From: Spirochaetaceae bacterium
Lineage (GTDB): Bacteria; Spirochaetota; Spirochaetia; Treponematales; Breznakiellaceae
NCBI GenBank assembly: GCA_031258625.1
Contig: JAIRMO010000178.1
Coordinates: forward strand, 1 to 15,148
Direction: 5' to 3'
Length of the DNA: 15,148 nt
In this document: positions 7,869 to 15,035 of the stretch, in pieces
Layout: every line of letters starts with the position of its first letter
Position numbering within the stretch: the first letter of the stretch is position 1
Translations under genes and position numbers: made by a program
The notes under the pieces: model-generated
Seen by the model: the letters and a program-made list of their open reading frames with translations, nothing else
Database searches by the model: none
Told to the model about the DNA's origin: nothing

Positions 7869-8602
7869 GAAGCGATTCCCTTTTCCACGAGCTGAGCCAA
7901 ATTTTCATCCCCCGCTATCTGTTCGCCCGTAAAAGCAAAAGCGAGCTTTCCCTCCTGGATCATGATAATATAATCGGCAAGGTTTTTTATGATTCTAAAA
8001 TCATGGCTCACAAAGATAATGGTGTTCCCCTCCTCCCGGCGGCGCCGCACGATCCTGATCAGCCGTTGGGCAGCGCTGTCATCCAACGATTCGGTCCATT
8101 CGTCCAGGAAAAGCAGGGTCGGCCGGCAGAGCATGGCCCGGGCAAAGGCAATGAGTTTTTGTTCCCCCATGGACAACATGGAGGGCCGTATGCCCAGGGC
8201 CTTTTTATACCCCACCTCCGCAAGGACCTCGGCGATCCGCCCGTCCCGGTCCGTTTTGGTCATCCGGGGAAAATGGACTTTTAGGGGAAGTTCCAGGATC
8301 TGATCCAGGTTCTGGTTTGCCCAGAGGGCCGAATCCTGGAACACCACCGCCCCTTCCTTGCGGAAGGCGAGGTTTTCCTTCCGGTTCATGACGGAAATAT
8401 TCCTTCCCCGGAAGCAAACCTCCCCATGGGTTGGAACCAAGAGCCCGGCGGAAAGCTTAAGGACCGTACTTTTACCGCCCCCGGAGGGGCCTACCAGGGC
8501 GGTGGTTTTACCTTCCTCAAAACTACAGGAAACGTTCTGAACCACCTTCATGTTTTGGGCAAAAAAGGAGGTGTTTTTTAGCTCGATAATACCATCTGCC
8601 AT
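7865..8602 (-). CDS. mlaF: MlaF-like ABC transporter ATPase
   Basis: 245 residues from ATG 8602, set by a strong AGGAGG 7 nt upstream that overlaps the permease stop codon. A longer in-frame start at 8668 lies inside the permease gene and is rejected. ABC motifs are complete: Walker A GPSGGGKST (38-46), Q-loop Q89, signature LSMGEQ (143-148), Walker B LLFLDE (163-168), D-loop around D174 and switch H200 (VSHD). The signature departs from canonical LSGGQ (Met for the first Gly). It should power the MCE lipid transporter from the cytoplasmic side together with MlaE. Gene order permease-ATPase-MCE is standard for this family. Direction of lipid movement cannot be read from sequence. Confidence 0.93.
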   Translation of the reverse strand: MADGIIELKNTSFFAQNMKVVQNVSCSFEEGKTTALVGPSGGGKSTVLKLSAGLLVPTHGEVCFRGRNISVMNRKENLAFRKEGAVVFQDSALWANQNLDQILELPLKVHFPRMTKTDRDGRIAEVLAEVGYKKALGIRPSMLSMGEQKLIAFARAMLCRPTLLFLDEWTESLDDSAAQRLIRIVRRRREEGNTIIFVSHDFRIIKNLADYIIMIQEGKLAFAFTGEQIAGDENLAQLVEKGIAS

Positions 8603-8613
8603 AAAAACGCCTC

Positions 8614-9384
8614 CTAGATCAGCGCCATATAGTAAAGGGCGGTAAGGACAATATCCAGAATGATACACCAGGCAAAGGCGGCTACCACCGCCTTGAGCCC
8701 CGCCACGGGGATCTCCGTACTGGCCCGTTCCACTTCAAACCCCCGGCAGATGGCGACGATGGATATAATCATCCCGAATCCCAGGCTTTTTATTATTGAA
8801 ATAAGTATATCATGGAGTGATAATATTTGAAGCAAATTATCAAAATACACTGAGGCCGGCATGGGATTAAAAAACTGGGCCACGAGGAAGGAACCGGCCA
8901 GGCCGAAAATGGAAAAATAAATGTTCAGCAAAAAAAGGGAAATGGTTACCCCCAAAAACCGGGGAACCGCCAGGTATTCGATGGGGTCAACTCCCACGGA
9001 AATGTAGGCTTCCACCTCATGGGAAATAACCATACCGGCAATTTCGGTGGCAATGGCCGTTGCCGACCGGGCTATGATGATAAAAGCGACCAAAAGGGGG
9101 CCCAACTCCCGGGTGATGATGGTGATAAGCAGGGTGTAGATGAGCCGTTCCTGGGAAAGCCGGGTCAAAAAGGGAATCCCGATGACATTAACCGCCGCCC
9201 CTATTCCAATTGCCAGCAGGGAGGAAACCCCCAGGGCCTCCACAAAGGTAAAGAGGATCTGCATGATCAGGATCTTAAAGGAAACGCTGTCCCGGAATAA
9301 ATAATACCCCACCCCTTTAAGGGTTCTGGTAAAAAAACCAAGGGTATACAGGGGCTTCGTAAATAAAAAAACCAAAGGCTTCAT
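8614..9384 (-). CDS. mlaE: MlaE-like permease of MCE lipid ABC transporter
   Basis: 256 residues and strongly hydrophobic, with an N-terminal amphipathic stretch and about five membrane helices. It carries the conserved MlaE/YrbE segment ITRELGPLLVAFIIIARSA followed by the EIAGMVISHEVEA region that contacts the ATPase. It is the inner-membrane core of the MCE transporter. As first gene of a minus-strand operon it is followed by mlaF after 11 bp, mlaD (4-nt overlap) and a TPR lipoprotein. ATG 9384 lacks a good Shine-Dalgarno (only GAG close by), and a perfect -10 hexamer ends 8 nt before it, so the message may have a leader of only a few bases. Length is typical for the family. Confidence 0.93.
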   Translation of the reverse strand: MKPLVFLFTKPLYTLGFFTRTLKGVGYYLFRDSVSFKILIMQILFTFVEALGVSSLLAIGIGAAVNVIGIPFLTRLSQERLIYTLLITIITRELGPLLVAFIIIARSATAIATEIAGMVISHEVEAYISVGVDPIEYLAVPRFLGVTISLFLLNIYFSIFGLAGSFLVAQFFNPMPASVYFDNLLQILSLHDILISIIKSLGFGMIISIVAICRGFEVERASTEIPVAGLKAVVAAFAWCIILDIVLTALYYMALI

Positions 9385-9392
9385 ATTCTCAA

Positions 9393-9422
9393 ATTATAAG
9401 ACCGGTTTCAATTAGTTTTGAA
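9393..9422 (-). promoter_or_regulatory. Probable promoter of the mla operon
   Basis: On the minus strand TTCAAA (9422-9417), 18 nt, then TATAAT (9398-9393). The ATG of mlaE follows 8 nt after the -10, so the predicted start leaves almost no leader. The -35 lies in a copy of the GGTTTCAA/TTTTGAACC motif (9404-9424). Confidence 0.5.
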
Positions 9423-9501
9423 CCATGCTTGGGAAAAACGGTTAAACCCCCAATTAAGCCCACATCCAACCTATAAAAACCGGCTAAGGGAGTTTCAAAA
9501 T

Positions 9502-9530
9502 TTGACATTTTACCCCCCTCATTCTATAAT
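9502..9530 (+). promoter_or_regulatory. Perfect-consensus sigma70-type promoter
   Basis: TTGACA (9502-9507), 17 nt, TATAAT (9525-9530): both hexamers and the spacing match the consensus exactly. It points away from the mla operon. The predicted start is about 9537. No plus-strand gene with a ribosome binding site follows for over 500 bp, but a terminator does at 9633-9691, which suggests a stable RNA. Confidence 0.8.
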
Positions 9531-9536
9531 AATATC

Positions 9537-9691
9537 ATACTATACGTTATCTGTCCATGGAACCGGTTTTAAAACAGCAATTCAAAGTTTACATAGGCAT
9601 GAAGAGAAAAGACGTCTAAAAAACTTCCGGGGGCGGATATTCGAGCCAATGACCCGGGTCTGGAATAAGGGAGGCTGAGATCCGCTTTTTT
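9537..9691 (+). ncRNA. Candidate small RNA of about 155 nt, family not recognised
   Basis: Bounded by a consensus promoter (9502-9530) and an intrinsic terminator ending in six T (9686-9691). The 3' part folds as GCGGAT/ATCCGC enclosing AGCC/GGCT and CCC/GGG. The 5' part can pair CTGT (9551-9554) with ACAG (9574-9577) and AAGTTT (9585-9590) with AAACTT (9621-9626). It does not carry the conserved SRP RNA tetraloop region, tmRNA, RNase P or obvious 6S features. A 20-codon reading frame (ATG 9557 to TAA 9617-9619) is inside but has no Shine-Dalgarno. It could instead be an attenuated leader of the kinase gene at 10076, though about 385 bases separate them. Ends are predicted, not measured. Confidence 0.55.
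9633..9691 (+). terminator. Intrinsic terminator with extended internal structure
   Basis: GCGGAT (9633-9638) pairs with ATCCGC (9680-9685), extendable by G-T pairs, and is followed by TTTTTT (9686-9691). AGCC (9644-9647) pairs with GGCT (9673-9676) inside. The arm is long and branched for a simple terminator, so it may also be the functional domain of the RNA it ends. Confidence 0.65.
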
Positions 9692-9784
9692 AAGTTTAAG
9701 GGCATGGTTTTAAACGCCGGATATGGTAAGGGTAAGCATCAGGACAAACGCATGGAAATTCGCATTTCCTTACAGGATAAGGAA

Positions 9785-9994
9785 TTAGACAAAACAGTAA
9801 AAAGCAGGTGTTCCTTTTGCTAATTTCTTATACAGTATAGAATTAGTAAATTCTATGGGTTTATCTTTGGCAAGCGTCTGCATATACAATAAAGGAAGAA
9901 TATACTGGGACTGGGACAGTTCTTTCTTAAACCGAATTTCCAAAGTATAGTTATTTATGGGGTTAAAAACCTTTAAGCCTTTTATTTTTAGCGG
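9785..9994 (-). pseudogene. Possible gene remnant (open frame without start)
   Basis: A 69-codon minus-strand frame runs from just after a stop (9997-9995) to TAA (9787-9785). It encodes a protein-like segment including LKVFNPINNYTLEIRF, ELSQSQYILPLLYMQTLAKD and IEFTNSILYKKLAKG. There is no ATG until 9883 and no ribosome binding site. I recognise no family. It may be a decayed fragment or chance; its AT-rich codon use differs from the neighbouring genes. Confidence 0.2.
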
Positions 9995-10060
9995 TTATTT
10001 TAATATGAGGAATATATCAGGACGGTTTTTTAATATTAGATTTTATAAGTTTGGTATTGA

Positions 10061-10070
10061 AGAGGGGTGA
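10061..10070 (+). promoter_or_regulatory. Shine-Dalgarno that sets a TTG start for the hybrid kinase
   Basis: AGAGGGGTGA resembles the full anti-SD complement AAGGAGGTGA and ends 5 nt before TTG 10076. The in-frame GTG at 10067 lies inside this element, so it cannot be the start it serves. Confidence 0.75.
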
Positions 10071-10075
10071 TATTT

Positions 10076-13000
10076 TTGTTAACAAAGAAAAGAAGCCATT
10101 CGCTTAGATTTACCTTTATTTTGGTCTTAAGTATCAGTCTGGTCATTTTTACCCTCATCTTTATAGTCCTTTCCCGGGGTATCGCCTTAGGGGGTTTCTT
10201 CGAGTCGGAAGCCCGGTATTTAGATGAACAGAACGAGGTTGCCACGGAGTTTTTTGACCATATAAAACAGACCCTTAACCTGCTGATTTTGTCCCTGATA
10301 AGCGGTTTTATATTCTTTGCCCTGGTCTTCTATAGCATCATGGTCAGGTGCTTTCTATCCCCCCTGGAAGGGCTCTCCCGGGATATTCACCAAATTACCG
10401 GCGGCAACCGGCTGGATACGGAATCGTATCCGTCCAATAACGAATTTCAGAGCCTCTGCGCCTCCATCAATAATATGCTGGGAAAACTCGACCAGTCTTC
10501 CATATCCACCAATGTTTTCAAAAGCATTCTCAATAGCATGGGAGCGTACCTCTATGTTTCGGATCCCAAAACCTACGAGGTCCTTTTTATTAACGATTCC
10601 ATGAAAGCCCATTACGGCCTTGACGACCGGGTGATAGGACAGATCTGCTGGAAGGTATTCTACCAGGGTTTTGACGGCCCCTGCCCCTTTTGCCCCAATC
10701 AAAAACTCTCCGAAAGCTCCGGTAAATTTGAGGTATGGGAAGTACTCAACAATCGGACCAACCGGTATTATAAAAATACCGACTGCCTTATTGAATGGGG
10801 AAAAAACAGATACGTTCATCTCCAGCACAGCGTGGATATAAGCGAACTAAAAGCCGCCGGAGCAACCCTTAAAAAGCGGCTCCAGCAGCAGGAACTCATG
10901 GCCACTATTTCCCAGAGTTTTATCTCCTCCGAATATCAGGCCACCCTGCTCAACAACGCCCTCCTTATGATCGGTAAGTTCATGAACGTCAGTAAAACCC
11001 TCCTGGGCCGGCTCAACGCCGCCGCCAACACCCTGGAATTTGAACATGAATGGTCTAATGAACAGCAGGACATCGTCCCTTTAACGAAATGGTCCCAGCC
11101 CTTTGGCCCGGGGGAAATATGCTACGATACCTTTATTGCCAAGGGGGACGTTTATCTGGCCTGTAATGACGTTGATGAAAATCCCGGTCTGGCCGCCATA
11201 TACCGTCCCAGGGGAATAAAAGCGTTTATCAATGTCCCCATCTTTGTGTACGGTCAATTTTGGGGGGTGCTGTGTATTAACGAATGCCACTCCAAACACA
11301 TGTGGGACGAAAGCGATATACAGACCCTAAAACTCATCGCCAATACCATCGCCGGTTTGGTTATCCGCAATAACACCGAGGAACAACTGGTCCGTATGTC
11401 ATCTATCGTTAATAGTTCCCCCCAGTATATTTCATATATTACCCCTTCGGGGCGGTTTAAATATTTTAACCAGGGAGTTTTGAACATCTCCGGGTACGAC
11501 GCTGAGGAACTTACCGCCCAGGGGATAGATTTGCTTTTTGATGAACGTACCAGAAAACAGATCCATAGAGAAATTCCCCATATATTGAAGCGGGGGACTT
11601 TTCAAACGGAAATCCCCCTGATCCGGAAAAACGGCGAGATCCGAATTTTATCCCTTTCCGCCTTTACCATAGACGCGAAAAAAGACGGTATCGGGGTTAT
11701 TGCCTCGGATATAACCGAAGAGAGGCAGATGGAACGGGATCTTATCGCCGCCAAAGAACAGGCGGAGCAATCAAACCTCGCAAAAAGTAATTTTCTTTCC
11801 CGGATGAGTCATGAAATGCGGACCCCCATGAACGCTATCATCGGCATGACCTCCATTGCCCAATCCTCCAAGGATCCCGATCGGAAAGAATATTGTCTTT
11901 CAAAAATCAACGAAGCCTCGATCCACCTCCTGGGAGTAATCAACGATATCCTTGATATGTCAAAAATTGAGGCGGGTAAATTTGAGTTGTCCTATACGGA
12001 ATTCAATTTTGAAAAAATGCTTCAACGAATCACCAACGTGATGAATTTCAAATTCGAGGAAAAACAACAAAATTTTATTGTCCGGGTCTCCCGGGATATA
12101 CCGGAAAGTATCATCGCCGATGAACAACGGCTTGCCCAGGTTCTTACCAATCTGCTTTCCAACGCGGGAAAATTCACCCCCGAAGCCGGTTCCATTACCC
12201 TCTCGGTAAAAAAGATCCCGAATGATACCATTCCTGACCATAAATTCTGCACCTTGCATTTTGAGGTAACCGACACGGGGATAGGTATATCCCCGGAGCA
12301 GCAAAAACGGCTGTTCTCGCTCTTTGAGCAAGCCGACGGAAGTATCGCCCGAAAATACGGGGGGACCGGGCTGGGGCTTTCCATATCGAAAAGCCTCGTA
12401 GAGCTTATGGGGGGTGAAATATGGGTGGAGTCCGAAACAGACAAGGGGGCCACCTTTGCCTTCGAGATTACCGTGGCGGAGGGGACTTCCCAAACCGGCC
12501 AGGGAGTCAAACCCCTGGTAAACTGGGAAAAAATCCGTATCCTTGTGGTAGATGATTCGCCGGAAGTATTGGAATATTTTAAAGATTTCACCGAATCCAT
12601 GGGCATGAGCTGTTCTATCGCTTCCGATGGAATCGAGGCATATAATCTTCTCGAAGCGACCCATGATGGATCCGGGGGAGGGCCGCCCTTTGATTTGGTT
12701 TTCGCGGATTGGCGTATGCCCCAGATGAACGGTATTGAATTAACCCAAAAGATCAAAACCCAATTTGGAAAAAACGTGGTGGTGATCATGATATCCGCCG
12801 TCGAATGGAATACCATTGCGGAGGACGCCCAAAAAGCGGGGGTAGACGGCTTTATCCCCAAGCCGCTTTTTCCCTCTCAAATATTGGACTGTATCAGTTC
12901 CCATTTGGATTTACAAAAATTCATAAAAGAAAAACCCGTGGTGGAACATACCGGAAACCATATGTTTGACGGATTTACCCTGCTGCTCGTCGAAGATGTG

Positions 13001-13357
13001 GAGATCAACCGGGAGATCGTGCTGACCCTTTTGGAAGATACCGGAGCAGCCATTGATTGCGCTGAAAACGGAATTGAGGCTCTGACAAAGTTTAAAGAAG
13101 CCCCATCCAAATACCATCTGATCCTGATGGATATCCACATGCCGGAAATGGACGGCTTTGAGGCCACCAGGCAGATCCGGGCGCTGGAAGTAAAGGAGGC
13201 AAAAAACATTCCCATCGTGGCCATGACCGCCAATGTCTTCCGGGAGGATATTGAAAAATGCCTTGCCGTGGGGATGAACGATCATCTGGGAAAACCCATA
13301 GATATTGAGGAACTGCTGGAAAAACTAAAAAAACATCTCTTTGAACCGGCCCCTTAG
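10076..13357 (+). CDS. Membrane hybrid sensor histidine kinase (HAMP-like, PAS, GAF, PAS, HisKA, HATPase, REC, REC)
   Basis: 1093 residues from TTG 10076. Two membrane helices (about 12-32 and 67-89) bracket only about 34 external residues, so sensing is probably internal or in the membrane. Then: a HAMP-like linker, PAS1 (about 140-257) with C191 and a CPFC pair C203/C206, GAF (about 275-430), PAS2 (about 444-560), HisKA with H579 in MSHEMRTPMN, HATPase with N696, DTGIGIS (from D733) and GGTGLGLS (from 762). REC1 (from 820; phospho-acceptor D878 in FADWRMPQMNG) and REC2 (from 967; D1019 in LMDIHMPEMDG; K in GKPID) follow. All catalytic residues are present. It autophosphorylates H579 and passes phosphate to the receivers. 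No output domain, Hpt domain or partner regulator is in the window, so the target is unknown; the ligand is unknown. Single-gene unit with its own terminator, convergent with argH. Confidence 0.95.
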   Translation: MLTKKRSHSLRFTFILVLSISLVIFTLIFIVLSRGIALGGFFESEARYLDEQNEVATEFFDHIKQTLNLLILSLISGFIFFALVFYSIMVRCFLSPLEGLSRDIHQITGGNRLDTESYPSNNEFQSLCASINNMLGKLDQSSISTNVFKSILNSMGAYLYVSDPKTYEVLFINDSMKAHYGLDDRVIGQICWKVFYQGFDGPCPFCPNQKLSESSGKFEVWEVLNNRTNRYYKNTDCLIEWGKNRYVHLQHSVDISELKAAGATLKKRLQQQELMATISQSFISSEYQATLLNNALLMIGKFMNVSKTLLGRLNAAANTLEFEHEWSNEQQDIVPLTKWSQPFGPGEICYDTFIAKGDVYLACNDVDENPGLAAIYRPRGIKAFINVPIFVYGQFWGVLCINECHSKHMWDESDIQTLKLIANTIAGLVIRNNTEEQLVRMSSIVNSSPQYISYITPSGRFKYFNQGVLNISGYDAEELTAQGIDLLFDERTRKQIHREIPHILKRGTFQTEIPLIRKNGEIRILSLSAFTIDAKKDGIGVIASDITEERQMERDLIAAKEQAEQSNLAKSNFLSRMSHEMRTPMNAIIGMTSIAQSSKDPDRKEYCLSKINEASIHLLGVINDILDMSKIEAGKFELSYTEFNFEKMLQRITNVMNFKFEEKQQNFIVRVSRDIPESIIADEQRLAQVLTNLLSNAGKFTPEAGSITLSVKKIPNDTIPDHKFCTLHFEVTDTGIGISPEQQKRLFSLFEQADGSIARKYGGTGLGLSISKSLVELMGGEIWVESETDKGATFAFEITVAEGTSQTGQGVKPLVNWEKIRILVVDDSPEVLEYFKDFTESMGMSCSIASDGIEAYNLLEATHDGSGGGPPFDLVFADWRMPQMNGIELTQKIKTQFGKNVVVIMISAVEWNTIAEDAQKAGVDGFIPKPLFPSQILDCISSHLDLQKFIKEKPVVEHTGNHMFDGFTLLLVEDVEINREIVLTLLEDTGAAIDCAENGIEALTKFKEAPSKYHLILMDIHMPEMDGFEATRQIRALEVKEAKNIPIVAMTANVFREDIEKCLAVGMNDHLGKPIDIEELLEKLKKHLFEPAP

Positions 13358-13391
13358 CCCTTAAAAAAACGATTTCTTAGGTCATTCGGTA

Positions 13392-13416
13392 ATCCGGATG
13401 TTTCCGGGTAATTTTT
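13392..13416 (+). terminator. Intrinsic terminator of the hybrid kinase
   Basis: ATCCGGA (13392-13398) pairs with TCCGGGT (13403-13409, one G-T pair) around TGTT, followed by AATTTTT (to 13416). It sits 35 bp after the kinase stop and separates it from the convergent argH. On the minus strand the hairpin lacks an immediate T run. Confidence 0.7.
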
Positions 13417-13453
13417 GACGAATCCCCGGCGTTTCCACGTTCAGCCATGATCC

Positions 13454-14872
13454 TTAGTCTTCCAGTTTTTTTCGTAACACCCCTATCTGTCTCCGCACCT
13501 CCTCCGGAGCGGGCCCTCCGGGGAGTTTCCGGACGGCCACGCAAGCCGCGGGGCTCAGGGCTTCGTAGACATCGGCTTCAAAAAGTTCCGACCGGGCCTT
13601 GAGTTCCCCAAGGCTCCGCTCAATGATACTCCGCTGCCCCCCTTGTATACAATCCCGGACCAGGAGGGCGGCGGTTTCGTGGGCTTTCCGGAAGGGAAGG
13701 CCCCGGCGGACAAGGTATTCCGCGGCGTCGGTAGCCTCAAGAAAGCCCCCAACACAGGCCACTTCCATCCGCTCCCGGTTAAAAACCAGGCTCCCCATCA
13801 TTCCCCGGAACATCCTGAGGCAGGCTTTGACCGTGTCCAGGCTGTCAAAGAGGCTTTCCTTGTCCTCCTGGAGGTCCTTGTCATAGGCGTAGGGGAGCCC
13901 CTTGAGGAGGGTAAGGAGGGTGACCAGGTTCCCCGCAGCCCGTCCCGCCTTGCCCCGGATAAGCTCGGCAAAATCGGGGTTTTTTTTCTGGGGCATAATG
14001 GATGAACCGGTACTCCAGGATTCGGCCAGATTGATAAACTTAAATTCCTCGCTGGCCCAGACAACCAGGTCTTCGCAAAACCGGGAAAGGTGGATCATGG
14101 TAACCGCGCAGGCAGCGCCGAGTTCCAGGGCAAAGTCCCGGTCCGCCACGGAATCCATGGCATTGAGGGTAGGCCGGGCAAAACCCAGGGCTTTTGCCAC
14201 GGCCTCCCGGTCCAGGGGAAGGCCGGAACCCGCCAAAGCCCCCGATCCCAGGGGACATTCGTCCAGCCGGGTGAGGGCGTCCGCAAAGCGGCCCCGATCC
14301 CGCTCCAGGGCGGTACTCCAGGCAACCAGGTGATGCCCCGCCGTCACCGGCTGGGCCCGCTGGAGGTGGGTATAACCGGGCATGACCGCATCGGCATATT
14401 CCTCCGCCCGGTTCAGTAATACCCGGATGGTCCCGGCAAGTTCCCCGCGGAGTTCCGGCACCACCCGTTTCAGATAGAGGCGGAAATCCACCGCCACCTG
14501 GTCGTTCCGGCTCCGGCCCGCGTGGACCATCCGGCCCGCGTCCCCCAGCCGGTCCGTGAGTACCCCTTCGATAAAGGAATGGATGTCCTCCGCCGCCGGG
14601 TCCACGGCAAGGCTCCCCGCCTCAAGCTCCCCGGCGATCCGGGCAAGTTCCCTGTCCAGGGCCGCCGCGGTTTCCGCCGGGATGATCCCCTGCCGGCCCA
14701 GCATGGTCACATGGGCCCGGCTCCCGGCGACATCCTCCAGGGCAAGCCGGCAATCCACGGCAATGGACGCCTGAAAAGCAAAAGCCTCGGCTTCGGGCTT
14801 TTCTTCCAGCCTCCCCCCCCAGAGGACCCGCGGGAGAGGACTGGTATCTGGTGTGTCCCGGTTATCCTTCAA
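13454..14872 (-). CDS. argH: Argininosuccinate lyase
   Basis: 472 residues, usual length for the family. ArgH cleaves argininosuccinate to arginine and fumarate, the last step of arginine biosynthesis, as a cytoplasmic homotetramer. Fumarase/aspartase superfamily signatures are seen: HAGRSRNDQVAVDFRLYLK in the first conserved region, PGYTHLQRAQP with the active-site histidine in the second, and GSSIMPQKKNPD at 289-300, the flexible catalytic-serine loop. The start is TTG 14872, with AAGGAG 5 nt upstream; no ATG lies near. The N-terminus (WGGRLEEKPEAEAFAFQASI) aligns with the usual beginning after about 17 extra residues. No other arg gene is in the window. Upstream on the same strand, 43 bp away, is the end of a disrupted membrane gene, so argH may have lost its original operon promoter to the insertion. 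Confidence 0.97.
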   Translation of the reverse strand: MKDNRDTPDTSPLPRVLWGGRLEEKPEAEAFAFQASIAVDCRLALEDVAGSRAHVTMLGRQGIIPAETAAALDRELARIAGELEAGSLAVDPAAEDIHSFIEGVLTDRLGDAGRMVHAGRSRNDQVAVDFRLYLKRVVPELRGELAGTIRVLLNRAEEYADAVMPGYTHLQRAQPVTAGHHLVAWSTALERDRGRFADALTRLDECPLGSGALAGSGLPLDREAVAKALGFARPTLNAMDSVADRDFALELGAACAVTMIHLSRFCEDLVVWASEEFKFINLAESWSTGSSIMPQKKNPDFAELIRGKAGRAAGNLVTLLTLLKGLPYAYDKDLQEDKESLFDSLDTVKACLRMFRGMMGSLVFNRERMEVACVGGFLEATDAAEYLVRRGLPFRKAHETAALLVRDCIQGGQRSIIERSLGELKARSELFEADVYEALSPAACVAVRKLPGGPAPEEVRRQIGVLRKKLED

Positions 14873-14877
14873 AAATA

Positions 14878-14883
14878 CTCCTT
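14878..14883 (-). promoter_or_regulatory. Shine-Dalgarno for the TTG start of argH
   Basis: AAGGAG on the minus strand with TATTT spacing before TTG 14872. It supports a non-ATG start for argH. Confidence 0.7.
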
Positions 14884-14915
14884 AGCCCTATTCCGTTTCT
14901 ATCCCTTGCACTTTG

Positions 14916-15025
14916 CTAAAGCAGCCATGCCGCCACGATACCGCCTCCCGCGAGAAAACAGAACCATATACTCAATGATGCCGGGATACTGGTTCTATTA
15001 AACCTGAATAGAGAGAAAAATTCAA
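14916..15025 (-). pseudogene. C-terminal fragment of a membrane-protein gene cut by an IS-like element
   Basis: A minus-strand frame ends at TAG (14918-14916) and reads FFSLFRFNRTSIPASLSI then WFCFLAGGGIVAAWLL: an arginine/asparagine-containing segment followed by a C-terminal hydrophobic helix of about 20 residues. No start codon belongs to it, and at about 15025 the sequence passes into the repeat-bearing end of a putative insertion sequence. The native gene would have lain just upstream of argH in the same direction. I do not recognise the family. The frame stays open into the IS-like end back to a stop near 15101, so the exact junction is uncertain. Confidence 0.4.
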
Positions 15026-15035
15026 TGTACCGCGT

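Larger units (their letters stand above)
9401..9720. repeat. Second cluster of CCGGTTTT/AAAACC-like motifs
   Basis: Variants seen: ACCGGTTTCAATTAG-TTTTGAACC (9401-9424), AACGGTTAAACC (9438-9448), AAAAACCGG (9475-9483), GAACCGGTTTTAAAACAG (9560-9577) and GGTTTTAAACGCCGG (9706-9720). They match the family in the 4.4-4.6 kb gap. Copies are scattered and diverged, in both orientations. Confidence 0.5.
9692..10075. other. AT-rich gap upstream of the hybrid kinase
   Basis: No intact gene is seen. The stretch holds one motif copy (9706-9720), a GGAAAT/ATTTCC hairpin near 9754-9769, an ATAGAATT/AATTCTAT hairpin (9837-9856) and an open minus-strand frame described separately. No strong promoter for the kinase could be identified; hexamer pairs near 10020-10050 are poor. 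Confidence 0.5.

Noticed and set aside
8603-8668. Upstream in-frame extension of the mlaF start
   Set aside because: It lies inside the mlaE coding sequence, whereas ATG 8602 has AGGAGG at ideal spacing and matches the family N-terminus.
9418-9678. 86-codon plus-strand frame spanning the candidate RNA promoter
   Set aside because: It crosses the consensus promoter and terminator stem and lacks a Shine-Dalgarno; amino-acid content is not protein-like.
9633-9691. TPP riboswitch or SRP RNA, because of the CTGAGA and CTGGAAT-like segments
   Set aside because: The segments occur in the wrong order and without the conserved partner stems; the SRP GGAA tetraloop context is not matched.
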